Source: Phycisphaerales bacterium
GTDB taxonomy: Bacteria; Planctomycetota; Phycisphaerae; Phycisphaerales; SM1A02
Length of the DNA: 64,000 nt
Assembly (NCBI GenBank): GCA_029268515.1
Contig: JAQWNP010000014.1
Coordinates: forward strand, 1-64,000
Reading direction: 5' to 3'
Shown in pieces: positions 34,701 to 42,343 of this stretch. Below the pieces are notes generated by a model that made no database searches, had not been told where the DNA came from, and saw nothing but the letters and a program-made list of their open reading frames with translations. A program made the translations under genes and the position numbers. Numbering within the stretch: position 1 is the first letter of the stretch; the number at the start of each line of letters is the position of its first letter.

Positions 34701-35141
34701 CAGTCCTTTGGGATTTGGATTCAAATGCGCCGTTCGATATTGCTGGCTCAGCCGCCCCTTCTTGTCGGCAATTTGAATCCACCCACCACTGGGTAGGTCA
34801 ACGGACATCTGCTGCATTAACTCTTCATTGGAATGAACAAGTTCAGATGCAGTGAGTTGGCTCGGTGCCTTAATCTCGATGGTTGGAACGGCATCATCTT
34901 CATTGGCCATCTGTTCTGGCGGTGAATCAAGAAGAACGACGATGAGCCCAAGTACCACAGCAATGGTGACGCCCAGGACGAGGAGCCGACGTGAGTTGAA
35001 AAGGATTGATTGTTTGGCTGGACGGTTTGAGCGCGCTGGTGGAGGTTCATCAAGCAATGAATTGCGAACAGCATGACTCTGAGATTGTTGCGCAGCTGCC
35101 TTGGTATCTTCTGGATTGGGTGGGGGGGTGTGTTCCGTCAT
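31794..35141 (-). CDS. Giant LptC/LptA (OstA)-like periplasmic protein
   Basis: The 1115-residue protein has a 50-residue cytoplasmic tail, one TM helix (LLVLGVTIAVVLGLIVVLL, about residues 52-71) and a very long periplasmic part with repeated OstA-like beta units such as QADGNVQVLMSDGARAFAER, VTGDVRIRSRPTEIELN and LAASGSVFIVTPNREVDC. These are the building blocks of the LPS bridge. Around residues 280-345 is a lysine/asparagine tract (KSKKNKKNEKNEKNNKNKKN). Its start overlaps the kdsC stop by 4 bp, matching the kdsC-lptC-lptA order of proteobacteria. I infer one polypeptide replacing LptC and LptA. LptB is absent. Confidence 0.72.
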   Translation of the reverse strand: MTEHTPPPNPEDTKAAAQQSQSHAVRNSLLDEPPPARSNRPAKQSILFNSRRLLVLGVTIAVVLGLIVVLLDSPPEQMANEDDAVPTIEIKAPSQLTASELVHSNEELMQQMSVDLPSGGWIQIADKKGRLSQQYRTAHLNPNPKGLPMGWMAMDQPEIQIMLGRGRIVTITGNELIANAPNRALESGSIQGDVVIAMYQSQTLLSEDRPSMLVMTPDASFDNFLGELRCDGDIHLQTLSEEMVGRRLTMHMNDVDDRIQDMRIDELDYIRLAAVDALMGDSKQNKEEKPKVAKPDKPKKEKSPDRTEKSKKNKKNEKNEKNNKNKKNDKAIDDSSPAKKPVDESDEVYYIATLNDNVNIVEKRRAPQRSAHGNRLDMIFAMGSGLLGDSVATLPTQQKRDAGSGLIPLSHRGIAASLVTSLFGHQSSRVRTIVTPPSQDDTIITCEGPLIMVPLQDLSRAPQSSDETIIELIGTPVTMTDDIEGARATCATMRFTAPSNRADLLAGPGASEVYLATADLEAGGQQLWLDRESSQAGIVGQGWARSIKRVAHVPDEPLPSAITLTSDGNPDDAIVTRTEMQLTWTGGAEINFVESDADEQTNGALRAATFDGEVAVRSQDGTLDCGRLELKFNVDASGESTPEQMIASQDVKAKNQEQTLWADSVRVTFVPKDEQVIAPKKEIDDNQPESILGQDAQVDRLQADGNVQVLMSDGARAFAERLDGDARQERVVLTGPQVIIASDKLLIDRGTHVELDRDAGTARWKGPGQARMLTNALDTKADKRIDPPAINDVDETPDTTLRTRWNESMMYDSTFADGAGSLYVTGDVRIRSRPTEIELNTMTGDALTMEFENDQSETEAKTTQPATDEAANTSLGGDLFGQSDRRLARFIAKGNARIENWIWQQPDQSDNPRRYFIAGQHITYDDRSLEAEVIGDGQLYMRDLTEIDTGSISEDAPFGRKGETGIKWSQHLKMTRLPNQLWNIGITGDVQVGHVAPDGEVSTMTADLVELEVERSNARTPDKADGDLLNLGGDMEAQRLAASGSVFIVTPNREVDCHAFDYNMRTNMAVVSALPGRRVSIVTAGNPVPIKYQKLIWNMDPSNERITVYQGSGGQ

Positions 35142-35677
35142 TGCGCTTTTGGGACCTCCATGTCTGCGCAGCCTGCGGTGGCCAAGGCTTCATCCCAGCG
35201 TCTCATCGACTTAAGCAGATGCTCGATCGCTTCGCGGGCAGCGCCAAATCCGCCGGGTGTTGCCGTGGTGTACTGAGCCAATTCGCGAAGCTCAGTACAG
35301 GCATCGGCGACGGCCATAGGATATCCAACCATTCGAGCAAGTGGTATATCAGGAAGATCATCGCCCAGCATCGCCACTTCATGTGGTTCTGCACCGATCT
35401 CACGGAGCATTTCCAGGAGGACGGCCGGTTTATCGTCGACACCGCCCTGGACGTGCTTCATCCCTAAATGGGTGAGGCGTTGTTCAGCGCTTTTTAGTGG
35501 CCTGCCTGAAATCGCAATCGCATCCAGGCCAAGATTGAGCCAAAGACGGATGCCTTGGCCGTCTCGAATATGGAAGGTGCGGAGTTCAGTGCCTTCCTGA
35601 TCGAGCCAGAGTCGACCATCGGTAAGCACGCCATCAATGTCGAGACAAAGAACTTTGATATCGCTTGGAGTGGACAT
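35138..35677 (-). CDS. kdsC: KDO-8-phosphate phosphatase (HAD family)
   Basis: KdsC removes phosphate from KDO-8-P. HAD motif I is LCLDIDGVLTDG, motif II ISGRPL, and motifs III/IV KPAVL and GDDLPDIPL. Length 179 fits the tetrameric KdsC family. The ATG at 35677 removes 33 N-terminal residues that have no homology pattern. It lies 52 bases after the HslV-like gene and overlaps the LptA-like gene. Confidence 0.92.
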   Translation of the reverse strand: MSTPSDIKVLCLDIDGVLTDGRLWLDQEGTELRTFHIRDGQGIRLWLNLGLDAIAISGRPLKSAEQRLTHLGMKHVQGGVDDKPAVLLEMLREIGAEPHEVAMLGDDLPDIPLARMVGYPMAVADACTELRELAQYTTATPGGFGAAREAIEHLLKSMRRWDEALATAGCADMEVPKAQ

Positions 35678-35729
35678 GCTTTTTCTCGTTGTCTTGGGCA
35701 GTGTTATCTGTTTGTGTGAGAGCGGTGCT

Positions 35730-36296
35730 TTACTCCACCGCGAGAATATCACATGTTCCGCCACTATTGAGATCAAAGGTCATTGCTGTTTCAACGGCCT
35801 GCCGAACCAGGTTCTCAAGCGACCCAGGTTGAGACCTGAGCACATGCAATGCCCCCAATGCAAATTCAGCGCCTGAACCAATCGCATAGTAATGATTGAA
35901 CCGGGTGATACCCATATCTGACGAAATCTTGAAGATGCCGCCTTTATTTGCAATGAGAAAGGAGGAGTCCAGATCGGCAAATGGAGCATCACGATTTGCG
36001 GCCTGTTCATTGACAAGGGTATAGCGTTCGCGAAGTGCTCGCCAAAAGTCCATGAAGAATGCAAATATTGCCGCATTTGTAGTGAGATCGGGGTCTGGCT
36101 TATCGGCGAGATAGTCAATGAGAATGTCATCATAGAGTGCCCAGCCCGTACCACCGAATACGGAGTTGCCAAGTCTGAAGCACTTGATTGAGGAGTTGTT
36201 TTCCGCAGGTACGCACTCACTGTCTCCAAAAACAGTTAAGGTGTCTGCGCCCATGACGGTTCGTCCGTCTCTATGCATGGCGACAACGATGGACAT
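35730..36296 (-). CDS. HslV/proteasome-like Ntn peptidase with N-terminal Ser
   Basis: The 188-residue protein has the HslV/20S beta fold. After Met removal residue 1 is Ser (SIVVAMHRDGRTVMGAD); Asp17 is conserved, IKCFRLG corresponds to the HslV lysine motif (Lys37 here, four later than usual), and the C-terminal AIGSGAEFALGAL matches the HslV signature. A Ser nucleophile is known in some ClpQ/HslV proteins; most have Thr. The HslU ATPase is not adjacent. It sits inside the KDO gene run, 29 bases after kdsD. AAAGGA nine bases before the ATG supports the start. It may be a true HslV, an Anbu-like relative or a repurposed member. Confidence 0.75.
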   Translation of the reverse strand: MSIVVAMHRDGRTVMGADTLTVFGDSECVPAENNSSIKCFRLGNSVFGGTGWALYDDILIDYLADKPDPDLTTNAAIFAFFMDFWRALRERYTLVNEQAANRDAPFADLDSSFLIANKGGIFKISSDMGITRFNHYYAIGSGAEFALGALHVLRSQPGSLENLVRQAVETAMTFDLNSGGTCDILAVE

Positions 36297-36325
36297 ATGG
36301 TGATTCCTTTACAACGTGAACGCCA

Positions 36326-37414
36326 TTACTCATTCACAACTTTCAAAGAGATAAGGTCCTGGACATCAACAAGGCCGACTGGCCGACCATCAGTGTCAAG
36401 AACCGGGATTTCATCAAGACGTCTTTCACGAATGAGTTGGACGGCATCACGAACCAGATCTGTGACCACAAGGTGGGCGGGGGCATGGGTCATGACATCT
36501 CGGATGGGGCCTTCTAAAGCAGCTGGTGAATCGATAACGAGCCGACGAAGATCACCATCGGTGAAAATGCCCGTCAATTTGCCTGATGCCTCTACTAAGA
36601 GCAGGGCACCAGAGCGACGTCCTTTGACAGGGTTTGAGCTTGCTGTTTGGGATTCAGGACGAGCCTGAATCAATGCCTCGTTGACGGTCATATCGTCACG
36701 AATAACGGGCAGATTCTCGCCGACTTTAAAGCGTATCGCATCAACGATTGGTCGTAGTCCAACGCCGAGCATGCCACCCGGGTGATGTTTGTGGAAATCA
36801 TCTTCATTAAAGTTGAGCCTTCTTGAGGCAGCCAAGGCCAGGGCGTCACCAACGGCCAACATAGCGGTTGTTGAGGCGGTTGGGGCTAGGTTCAGCGGGC
36901 AGGCTTCAATAATATCGCCAAGCGGTAGGTGGGCACTACAGAGCTTCGCCAGTTTGGTGTTGCTGTTTGCTGAGATACCTATTCTGGGAATATCGTCGCT
37001 GCGTAAGATGGCAGCCAGATTGACGACTTCTTCAGTGCTTCCTGAGTAGCTCAGGAGGATGGCCAGATCGTCGCGGCGAAGCCTCCCCAGATCACCATGG
37101 ACCGCTTCTGCAGCATGCAGGACATGGGAGGGTAATCCAAGGCTTGCAAAGGTGGCAGAAATCTTGGCGCCGATCAGCCCAGATTTTCCCATCCCAGAAA
37201 TGACAACGCGACCCTTGCATTGGTCGATCAAGTCAATAGCAGTGGTCCACTGCTGACGGATGGTATCGGAAGATTTTGGGTTTTCAGGATCGAGGCTCGC
37301 GGCAACTTGAAGCACTGCTTCAGCCTCCGCGCGCATGACTTCAGCAAGGAAACTGCTTTCAGTGACGTGGCAGTCTGAAGTTGTGGTCTTGGTTGGGCGA
37401 GTGGAATCGGTCAT
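36326..37414 (-). CDS. kdsD: D-arabinose 5-phosphate isomerase
   Basis: KdsD converts ribulose-5-phosphate to arabinose-5-phosphate, the first step to KDO. The SIS domain reads GKSGLIGAKISATFASLGLP and HGDLGRL, with LLSYSGSTEEV, and two CBS domains follow (from about residue 225, ending in LDTDGRPVGLVDVQDLISLK). The active-site histidine region AEAVHGDLG is present. Length 362 is slightly long because of a 40-residue N-terminal tail. It heads the KDO/LPS run. Confidence 0.93.
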   Translation of the reverse strand: MTDSTRPTKTTTSDCHVTESSFLAEVMRAEAEAVLQVAASLDPENPKSSDTIRQQWTTAIDLIDQCKGRVVISGMGKSGLIGAKISATFASLGLPSHVLHAAEAVHGDLGRLRRDDLAILLSYSGSTEEVVNLAAILRSDDIPRIGISANSNTKLAKLCSAHLPLGDIIEACPLNLAPTASTTAMLAVGDALALAASRRLNFNEDDFHKHHPGGMLGVGLRPIVDAIRFKVGENLPVIRDDMTVNEALIQARPESQTASSNPVKGRRSGALLLVEASGKLTGIFTDGDLRRLVIDSPAALEGPIRDVMTHAPAHLVVTDLVRDAVQLIRERRLDEIPVLDTDGRPVGLVDVQDLISLKVVNE

Positions 37415-37529
37415 GGTGAGTTATGATGGAATCGTATGAGCGTTCTTGGTTTGTTGAGAGATATCCAAGGTAATGTGGATCTGAACACCTCATTGTAGCC
37501 CCTATCGTTCTGGGGGCGTTTCAGGCAGC

Positions 37530-37547
37530 GAGGCCTCAAGAGGCCTC
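37530..37547. repeat. Tandem GAGGCCTC palindromes
   Basis: Two copies of the 8-bp palindrome GAGGCCTC lie two bases apart in the 188-base divergent region between kdsD and scpA, followed by a G-rich stretch. They may form a hairpin or paired binding sites. Confidence 0.35.
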
Positions 37548-37602
37548 TCAGGGGGTTTCAGGGGCGGTTTTTTCGGTCGTTCTGGGTTAGGAGAGCTAGT
37601 CA

Positions 37603-38445
37603 ATGGTCGCAGATGGATATCGTTTTGAGCTTGAGGCATTCAATGGCCCCCTTGATTTGCTCTTGGAGTTGATTCGCCGGGCCGAGGTGGACATCGTTGA
37701 AATCCCGATTGCACAAATTGCGGACCAGTACATAGAGATTATCTCGCATGCCGAGGCCATTGATATGGATCAGGCGGGCGATTTCTTAGTCATGGCTGCG
37801 ACGCTCATGGAGATCAAGAGTCGCACGATTGCGCCGATCGCTGCAGCAGACGATCTTGACGGTTCTGGTACAGGGCAAAGTGGTGATTCCAGTAGCAGCG
37901 GTATCACCCTCGATCCGCGTGTGGCATTGGTTCAGCAGCTATTGGACTACCAGCGTTTTCGAAGTGCGGCTGAACAGCTCGTTCAGCAGCGGGATGCATT
38001 TGGTAAGCAGGCATCCGTGCGATGCTTGTCGAATCGGTCAGGTGCTCAGGAAGAAGAAGAAGATGAGTTAAATGTTGAACTTGATGACGTTCATCTACTG
38101 AGTCTCTCAGAACCCTATCAACGGATTATCTCATCGATCGACTTTGATCGACTCGGTGACCATCGCATCGAAATTGATGACACGCCTATTGAGATCTTCG
38201 AAGCCGACATCATGGATCACTTGAGTGAGGCAAATACTTCGATTGAACTTGACCATGTCTTCCAGGGGAGGGCGGTGCAAGAGCGCATTGGGCTGTTTCT
38301 TGCAACGCTTGAGCTGGTCCGTACACGCCGGGTTCATATTGACCAAGAGGAACCTTTTGGGACCATTGTGCTGAGTGTGCTTGAGGACGTCTCTCGTGAT
38401 GAGCAAACACAAGTAAGCATCGAGCCGCCAGTGATTGGACAGTAG
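37603..38445 (+). CDS. scpA: Segregation and condensation protein A
   Basis: ScpA is the kleisin that bridges SMC heads for chromosome segregation. The N-terminal helix domain is clear: FELEAFNGPLDLLLELIRRAEVDI, then EIPIAQIADQYIEII. Characteristic DFLVMAATLMEIKSR follows, and a C-terminal winged helix (VHIDQEEPFGTIVL). The middle is acidic. GGAG precedes the ATG. scpB is not next to it, although rluB, often its neighbour, is. Confidence 0.93.
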   Translation: MVADGYRFELEAFNGPLDLLLELIRRAEVDIVEIPIAQIADQYIEIISHAEAIDMDQAGDFLVMAATLMEIKSRTIAPIAAADDLDGSGTGQSGDSSSSGITLDPRVALVQQLLDYQRFRSAAEQLVQQRDAFGKQASVRCLSNRSGAQEEEEDELNVELDDVHLLSLSEPYQRIISSIDFDRLGDHRIEIDDTPIEIFEADIMDHLSEANTSIELDHVFQGRAVQERIGLFLATLELVRTRRVHIDQEEPFGTIVLSVLEDVSRDEQTQVSIEPPVIGQ

Positions 38446-38481
38446 ATTTTTCGCTCGTTGAGATCGACTTTTAAGCCGTCT

Positions 38482-39492
38482 CTATCGATCTCCGTAGAGA
38501 TCCAGGCTTGCAGAGCGGTGCAGCTGTTCAATTTCTCTTGGTTCGAGTTCACGCCATTGGCCGGGACGTAAGTCACGTAGGTTGAGCGGGCCGATTTTTG
38601 TGCGTTTGAGGCGTTGCACAGGATGTCCAAGCTGAGCGAGTACCCGGCGGATCTGCCTGTTCTTGCCCTCACGAAGCTGTATTCGAAGTGCTGCCCGATC
38701 ACGAGACTGCTTGATGAACTTGATCAGGGCAGGCTTTGTTTTCTTGGCATCAATACGCTTTGATTGTGATGGAGAGTCGCTGTTTCTCGATCTTCGTGAC
38801 TTCGTTGATCGATGAGAAGTCAGGAAAACACCTTTGCGAATTTTGTCCATCGCTTTTTCATCAAGTGTGCCGCGTACAACAACCTCATAGGTTTTACTGA
38901 CACCATGCCGTGGGTGCGTCAGTCTGGCGGCAAGCAGGCCATCATTTGTGAGCAAAAGCAAACCACTGGATTCTCTATCAAGTCGGCCGACCGGATACAG
39001 TCGCGTCTTATGACGGACAAGATCTGTAACACATCGGCGTCCTTCGTCATCGTTTGTTGTTGAGACGATGCCGCGTGGTTTATACAACATGATGTATACA
39101 GGTGATTGTGGTGTGTTAATGCGACGTCCATTAACAGCAACATGGTCTCGGTGAGGATGTACCCAGATTGGCAGGGTCTTCATGATATGTCCGTTTACGG
39201 AAACATCACCTGCTGTAATAAGTTCTTCACAATGGCGACGTGAGCCGACACCCGCTTGCGCCATGACTTTTTGAAGACGTATTCCATCTTCGCTTGATTG
39301 GTTGGGGCCGGGCCTGTGGGTCGGCCCCTGATCTGACGCCCACTTCTTTTCTGAAGCGATCGCATCTGCGTCAGGCTTCTTTTTTTCACGCCAGTTGGAT
39401 GGCACTGAAGGTGGTCCATCAGTGTGTTTGCCAGAGGGCCCAGGTATCGGCCCTCGTTGATTGGAATGGCTGTCTTTATCTGACCTGGTCAT
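38482..39492 (-). CDS. 23S rRNA pseudouridine synthase RluB/RsuA family
   Basis: The 336-residue enzyme has an S4 RNA-binding domain (LQKVMAQAGVGSRRHCEELI) after a 70-residue Pro/Lys-rich tail, then the RsuA catalytic core: GRLDRESSGLLLLTNDG carries the catalytic Asp, with LYKPRGIVST before and EGKNRQIRRVLAQLGHPV after. A basic loop (residues about 225-250) interrupts the core. RluB is more likely than RsuA by arrangement with scpA, but substrate cannot be fixed from sequence. Confidence 0.9.
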   Translation of the reverse strand: MTRSDKDSHSNQRGPIPGPSGKHTDGPPSVPSNWREKKKPDADAIASEKKWASDQGPTHRPGPNQSSEDGIRLQKVMAQAGVGSRRHCEELITAGDVSVNGHIMKTLPIWVHPHRDHVAVNGRRINTPQSPVYIMLYKPRGIVSTTNDDEGRRCVTDLVRHKTRLYPVGRLDRESSGLLLLTNDGLLAARLTHPRHGVSKTYEVVVRGTLDEKAMDKIRKGVFLTSHRSTKSRRSRNSDSPSQSKRIDAKKTKPALIKFIKQSRDRAALRIQLREGKNRQIRRVLAQLGHPVQRLKRTKIGPLNLRDLRPGQWRELEPREIEQLHRSASLDLYGDR

Positions 39493-39634
39493 TGAGGTAG
39501 TCCGGATGAGCGATTAGGGGTGCTGAAGTGCCGACGAACACCTTACGATAGCGTGCTTCGTGAAAACCTGACAGGGGCTGCAGGCCATCCCTTGGAGGAA
39601 GTTGATACTTGGTCTGAAACCAGGGAACGGATTT

Positions 39635-40978
39635 ATGCTGAAAGACCAGTTCCACATCGTATCGAGTTGGTTGCGTCGTGTGCTGACGCGCCCTCAAGAC
39701 GAATTGACGCTCTGGCAGACGCGTACGCGTATGGGCTATAACATTGCTCGATTCGGTACGCGGCAGCTCCGGCAGGATCGCGCGGGGCAAATGGCTGCTG
39801 CATTGTCTTTCCGCACGCTTTTTGGGTTGCTGCCTGTCCTGGTGGTCACCACGCTTCTGATTCGGGCGGTGGCAGGAAAAGATAGCTTTTTGCAGTATGC
39901 CCAGAAACTGGTGGAGGGTTTGAACCTCGACGATGTTTCTATTTCGAGCGCGGCATCTGCCGAAGGGGGCCAACCCCAGCAGGACTTAGGTTCATGGTTG
40001 TTTGGGATGATTCAGTCTGCATTGGATTTAAATCTCACTGCACTGACATGGGTCGGCATTGTTGTGGTCATCTACGCAGCGCTTTCGCTCATGGTGACAA
40101 TTGAGAAGAGCTTTAATCAGATTTGCCGGGCGCCAGGTGGCCGGTCTTGGACGCGTCGAATACCGGCCTATTGGTTAGTGCTCACACTCAGTCCGGTGCT
40201 TCTTGTTTCCACGCTGTATTTAGAGGGGCAGCTTGGCGTCGCATTGACCTCGACCACCTCTGATTCTCCCGGGTGGATCCAGTTGAGCCGTTTTGTCTGG
40301 GACTTCTTTATCAACTCGTTGGTTATATTTTTAGCATTTAAGCTCATTCCCAATACACATATGCGGGTCAGGGCGACCATTATTGGGGCGATGGTGACCT
40401 CATTTCTCATTCTGGCGCTGAAAGCCACCTTGAGCGTCTATCTCTCGAACGCGGTCTCATTCCAGCAGGTCTATGGCTCGCTGGGATTAATTCCATTGTT
40501 CATGTTCTGGATCTATGTGATGTGGTTGGTGATCTTGTTTGGTCTTCAGGTGACCACGACCATCCAGCGGATTCAGGGGCATGACCTGGCAGCGATTCAG
40601 CCTTTTGAGGAGGGGACCGCCATTATCGATCCCGCGTCAATTCTGCTGATCATGGGAATGATTGCAGAAGAATTTGAGGAGGGCTCTCCGGTATTTGTGG
40701 ATCAGGTTTCACGGCAGACAGGTCTTCCGGTTAAGCCCGTGCACCAAATACTGGATCGATTGGCGATGAAGGGCCATCTGCTCCGAGTGAAGGGCAAAGA
40801 TGCCTGCTTCTCGCTGGCACGGCCACCAGAGCAGATTGCAATCAAGGATCTCATGGATATCGGCTTTGAAATGGTCGATGGGGGCCGTGAAACAGCACCG
40901 GTGCTTCAGAAGTTCCGGGAAGCACAGCTCGTCATTGGTGCTCATTTATCTCTGAGGCAGACCATGGGTAATGCCTGA
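39635..40978 (+). CDS. YihY/BrkB family membrane protein
   Basis: The 447-residue protein has six TM helices of the YihY fold, with DRAGQMAAALSFRTLFGLLP at the first and YGSLGLIPLFMFWIYVMWLVILFG near the last. Its C terminus adds a winged-helix-like region (about residues 350-420, VDQVSRQTGLPVKPVHQIL). Function of the family is not settled; it was once called RNase BN. ATG 39635 with AGGGA upstream is preferred over an earlier TTG. Confidence 0.85.
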   Translation: MLKDQFHIVSSWLRRVLTRPQDELTLWQTRTRMGYNIARFGTRQLRQDRAGQMAAALSFRTLFGLLPVLVVTTLLIRAVAGKDSFLQYAQKLVEGLNLDDVSISSAASAEGGQPQQDLGSWLFGMIQSALDLNLTALTWVGIVVVIYAALSLMVTIEKSFNQICRAPGGRSWTRRIPAYWLVLTLSPVLLVSTLYLEGQLGVALTSTTSDSPGWIQLSRFVWDFFINSLVIFLAFKLIPNTHMRVRATIIGAMVTSFLILALKATLSVYLSNAVSFQQVYGSLGLIPLFMFWIYVMWLVILFGLQVTTTIQRIQGHDLAAIQPFEEGTAIIDPASILLIMGMIAEEFEEGSPVFVDQVSRQTGLPVKPVHQILDRLAMKGHLLRVKGKDACFSLARPPEQIAIKDLMDIGFEMVDGGRETAPVLQKFREAQLVIGAHLSLRQTMGNA

Positions 40979-41139
40979 TGAGACAGCTGGATGCAAAGGT
41001 AGACGCGAGAGATCTCGCCTGACTTGGCGCAAGAATTGACCATCCGGGGGCCAAGTGGCCGATAATCTTGATGGTTCGGGAAGTGCTCGCGAAGGGCTCC
41101 CATCTCAATCTTGACCATATCGTCTACTTAGGTGCCAAG

Positions 41140-42336
41140 ATGTCCATACCTGTGAGCAAGTCTGTGTCTGTCAATGAACCTGTGACGCGCCCTTCGATCA
41201 GCCATCTCAATGATGCAAATCCAGTGGTGGTGAGCGTGTCTCCTGCGGGTTCTCTGAGGCCTGACATATCACCAAGTGAGGGGCAGATGCATGTGGACAT
41301 TGATACGCAAGCGCCAGTGATGATGACGCCTCGGGTGTTAGACCAGCAGGCATTTACTGAGCTCAGCGATACGCTCACAGATCAAATTGAACAAGCCACT
41401 TCTGCCCGGTCGTCTCTGGGTGAATTACTTAGGGATATTCGTCAGGAAAAGGCTGAAGTATTAGAGGCAACTGGGCGTCTGCAGGATCGCTTGCAAGTCG
41501 GGGCTCGGCTGCTCAAGGCATTGAGCGAACAGTCTGCAATTATTCGTCGCAGTGGGGCCGATGCGCAGGAGGCAGAACGATCTTTGAGCCAAACAGCTCA
41601 GCAAGTCACGGTTTCACTGTCTCAAGTTCAGAAAGAAGTTGAAGCAGGCCTCGAGCAGGCTTCGTCCGCCGCCGCTGGTGCGCTGACTGAGACCACACAT
41701 CTCGCAATCGAGCAATTGGATGATGCAATTGAACGGCACTGTCAAGATGCCGCTGGCAAGCAGTCGCAACTTCAAGAATTGGCGACGCGTTGCAATGGAC
41801 TCGAAGAACTTATGGACTCGTTGGAGCGAACGATTGCTTCGCTCTCATTCCGAACGGTTGAGACCACGCTGATGGCTCGGGAAGAATCAGCAAGAGCATT
41901 GACAACGGTTGCGGCTTGTGAGCAAGCAAAGCAGTCTTTGGTGTCTGAGTCTGATGCAACCTTGAATCGTTTGCAAAAGCTTGAGGCTCGGGCTCAGCAT
42001 GCAGGCCAGTCCTTAGTGAATTTGACAGCTGAACAGCAGAGTCATCAGCAGCTGATGGCTGAGCAGTTAGATCAGGGTGAAGCGCTTGTGGGGTCACTTG
42101 CGGGAGCCATCGAGGTCAATAGTCAGATGCGAGGTGACTTGCAGGAGCTTCGTGAAGCATTACGCCCCTGGGAATCCTGGTGTGATCAAACAAACCGAGA
42201 TTCCAATGACATACCAGAACCAGTGCAGGCTTTGGTGACGCATCTCAAGCGAGAGCTCTCATCCGATGTGGCCCGCGTCTCGATGGTTTTGAGAGAAGTT
42301 TCTGGGCGGCTCGAGCAGTCCATCACAAAGCCCTAG
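41140..42336 (+). CDS. Long coiled-coil protein, function unknown
   Basis: After about 80 variable residues, roughly 300 residues are rich in Glu, Gln, Ala and Leu with heptad-like spacing (LSDTLTDQIEQATSARSSL onward) and no Pro until the end, so a long coiled coil is likely. No signal peptide or membrane helix is visible. Start 41140 has AGG eight bases before it; the frame continues upstream to 41068 without a Shine-Dalgarno. It could be structural or linked to cell division, but I cannot assign it. Confidence 0.6.
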   Translation: MSIPVSKSVSVNEPVTRPSISHLNDANPVVVSVSPAGSLRPDISPSEGQMHVDIDTQAPVMMTPRVLDQQAFTELSDTLTDQIEQATSARSSLGELLRDIRQEKAEVLEATGRLQDRLQVGARLLKALSEQSAIIRRSGADAQEAERSLSQTAQQVTVSLSQVQKEVEAGLEQASSAAAGALTETTHLAIEQLDDAIERHCQDAAGKQSQLQELATRCNGLEELMDSLERTIASLSFRTVETTLMAREESARALTTVAACEQAKQSLVSESDATLNRLQKLEARAQHAGQSLVNLTAEQQSHQQLMAEQLDQGEALVGSLAGAIEVNSQMRGDLQELREALRPWESWCDQTNRDSNDIPEPVQALVTHLKRELSSDVARVSMVLREVSGRLEQSITKP

Positions 42337-42343
42337 AAGGCCC

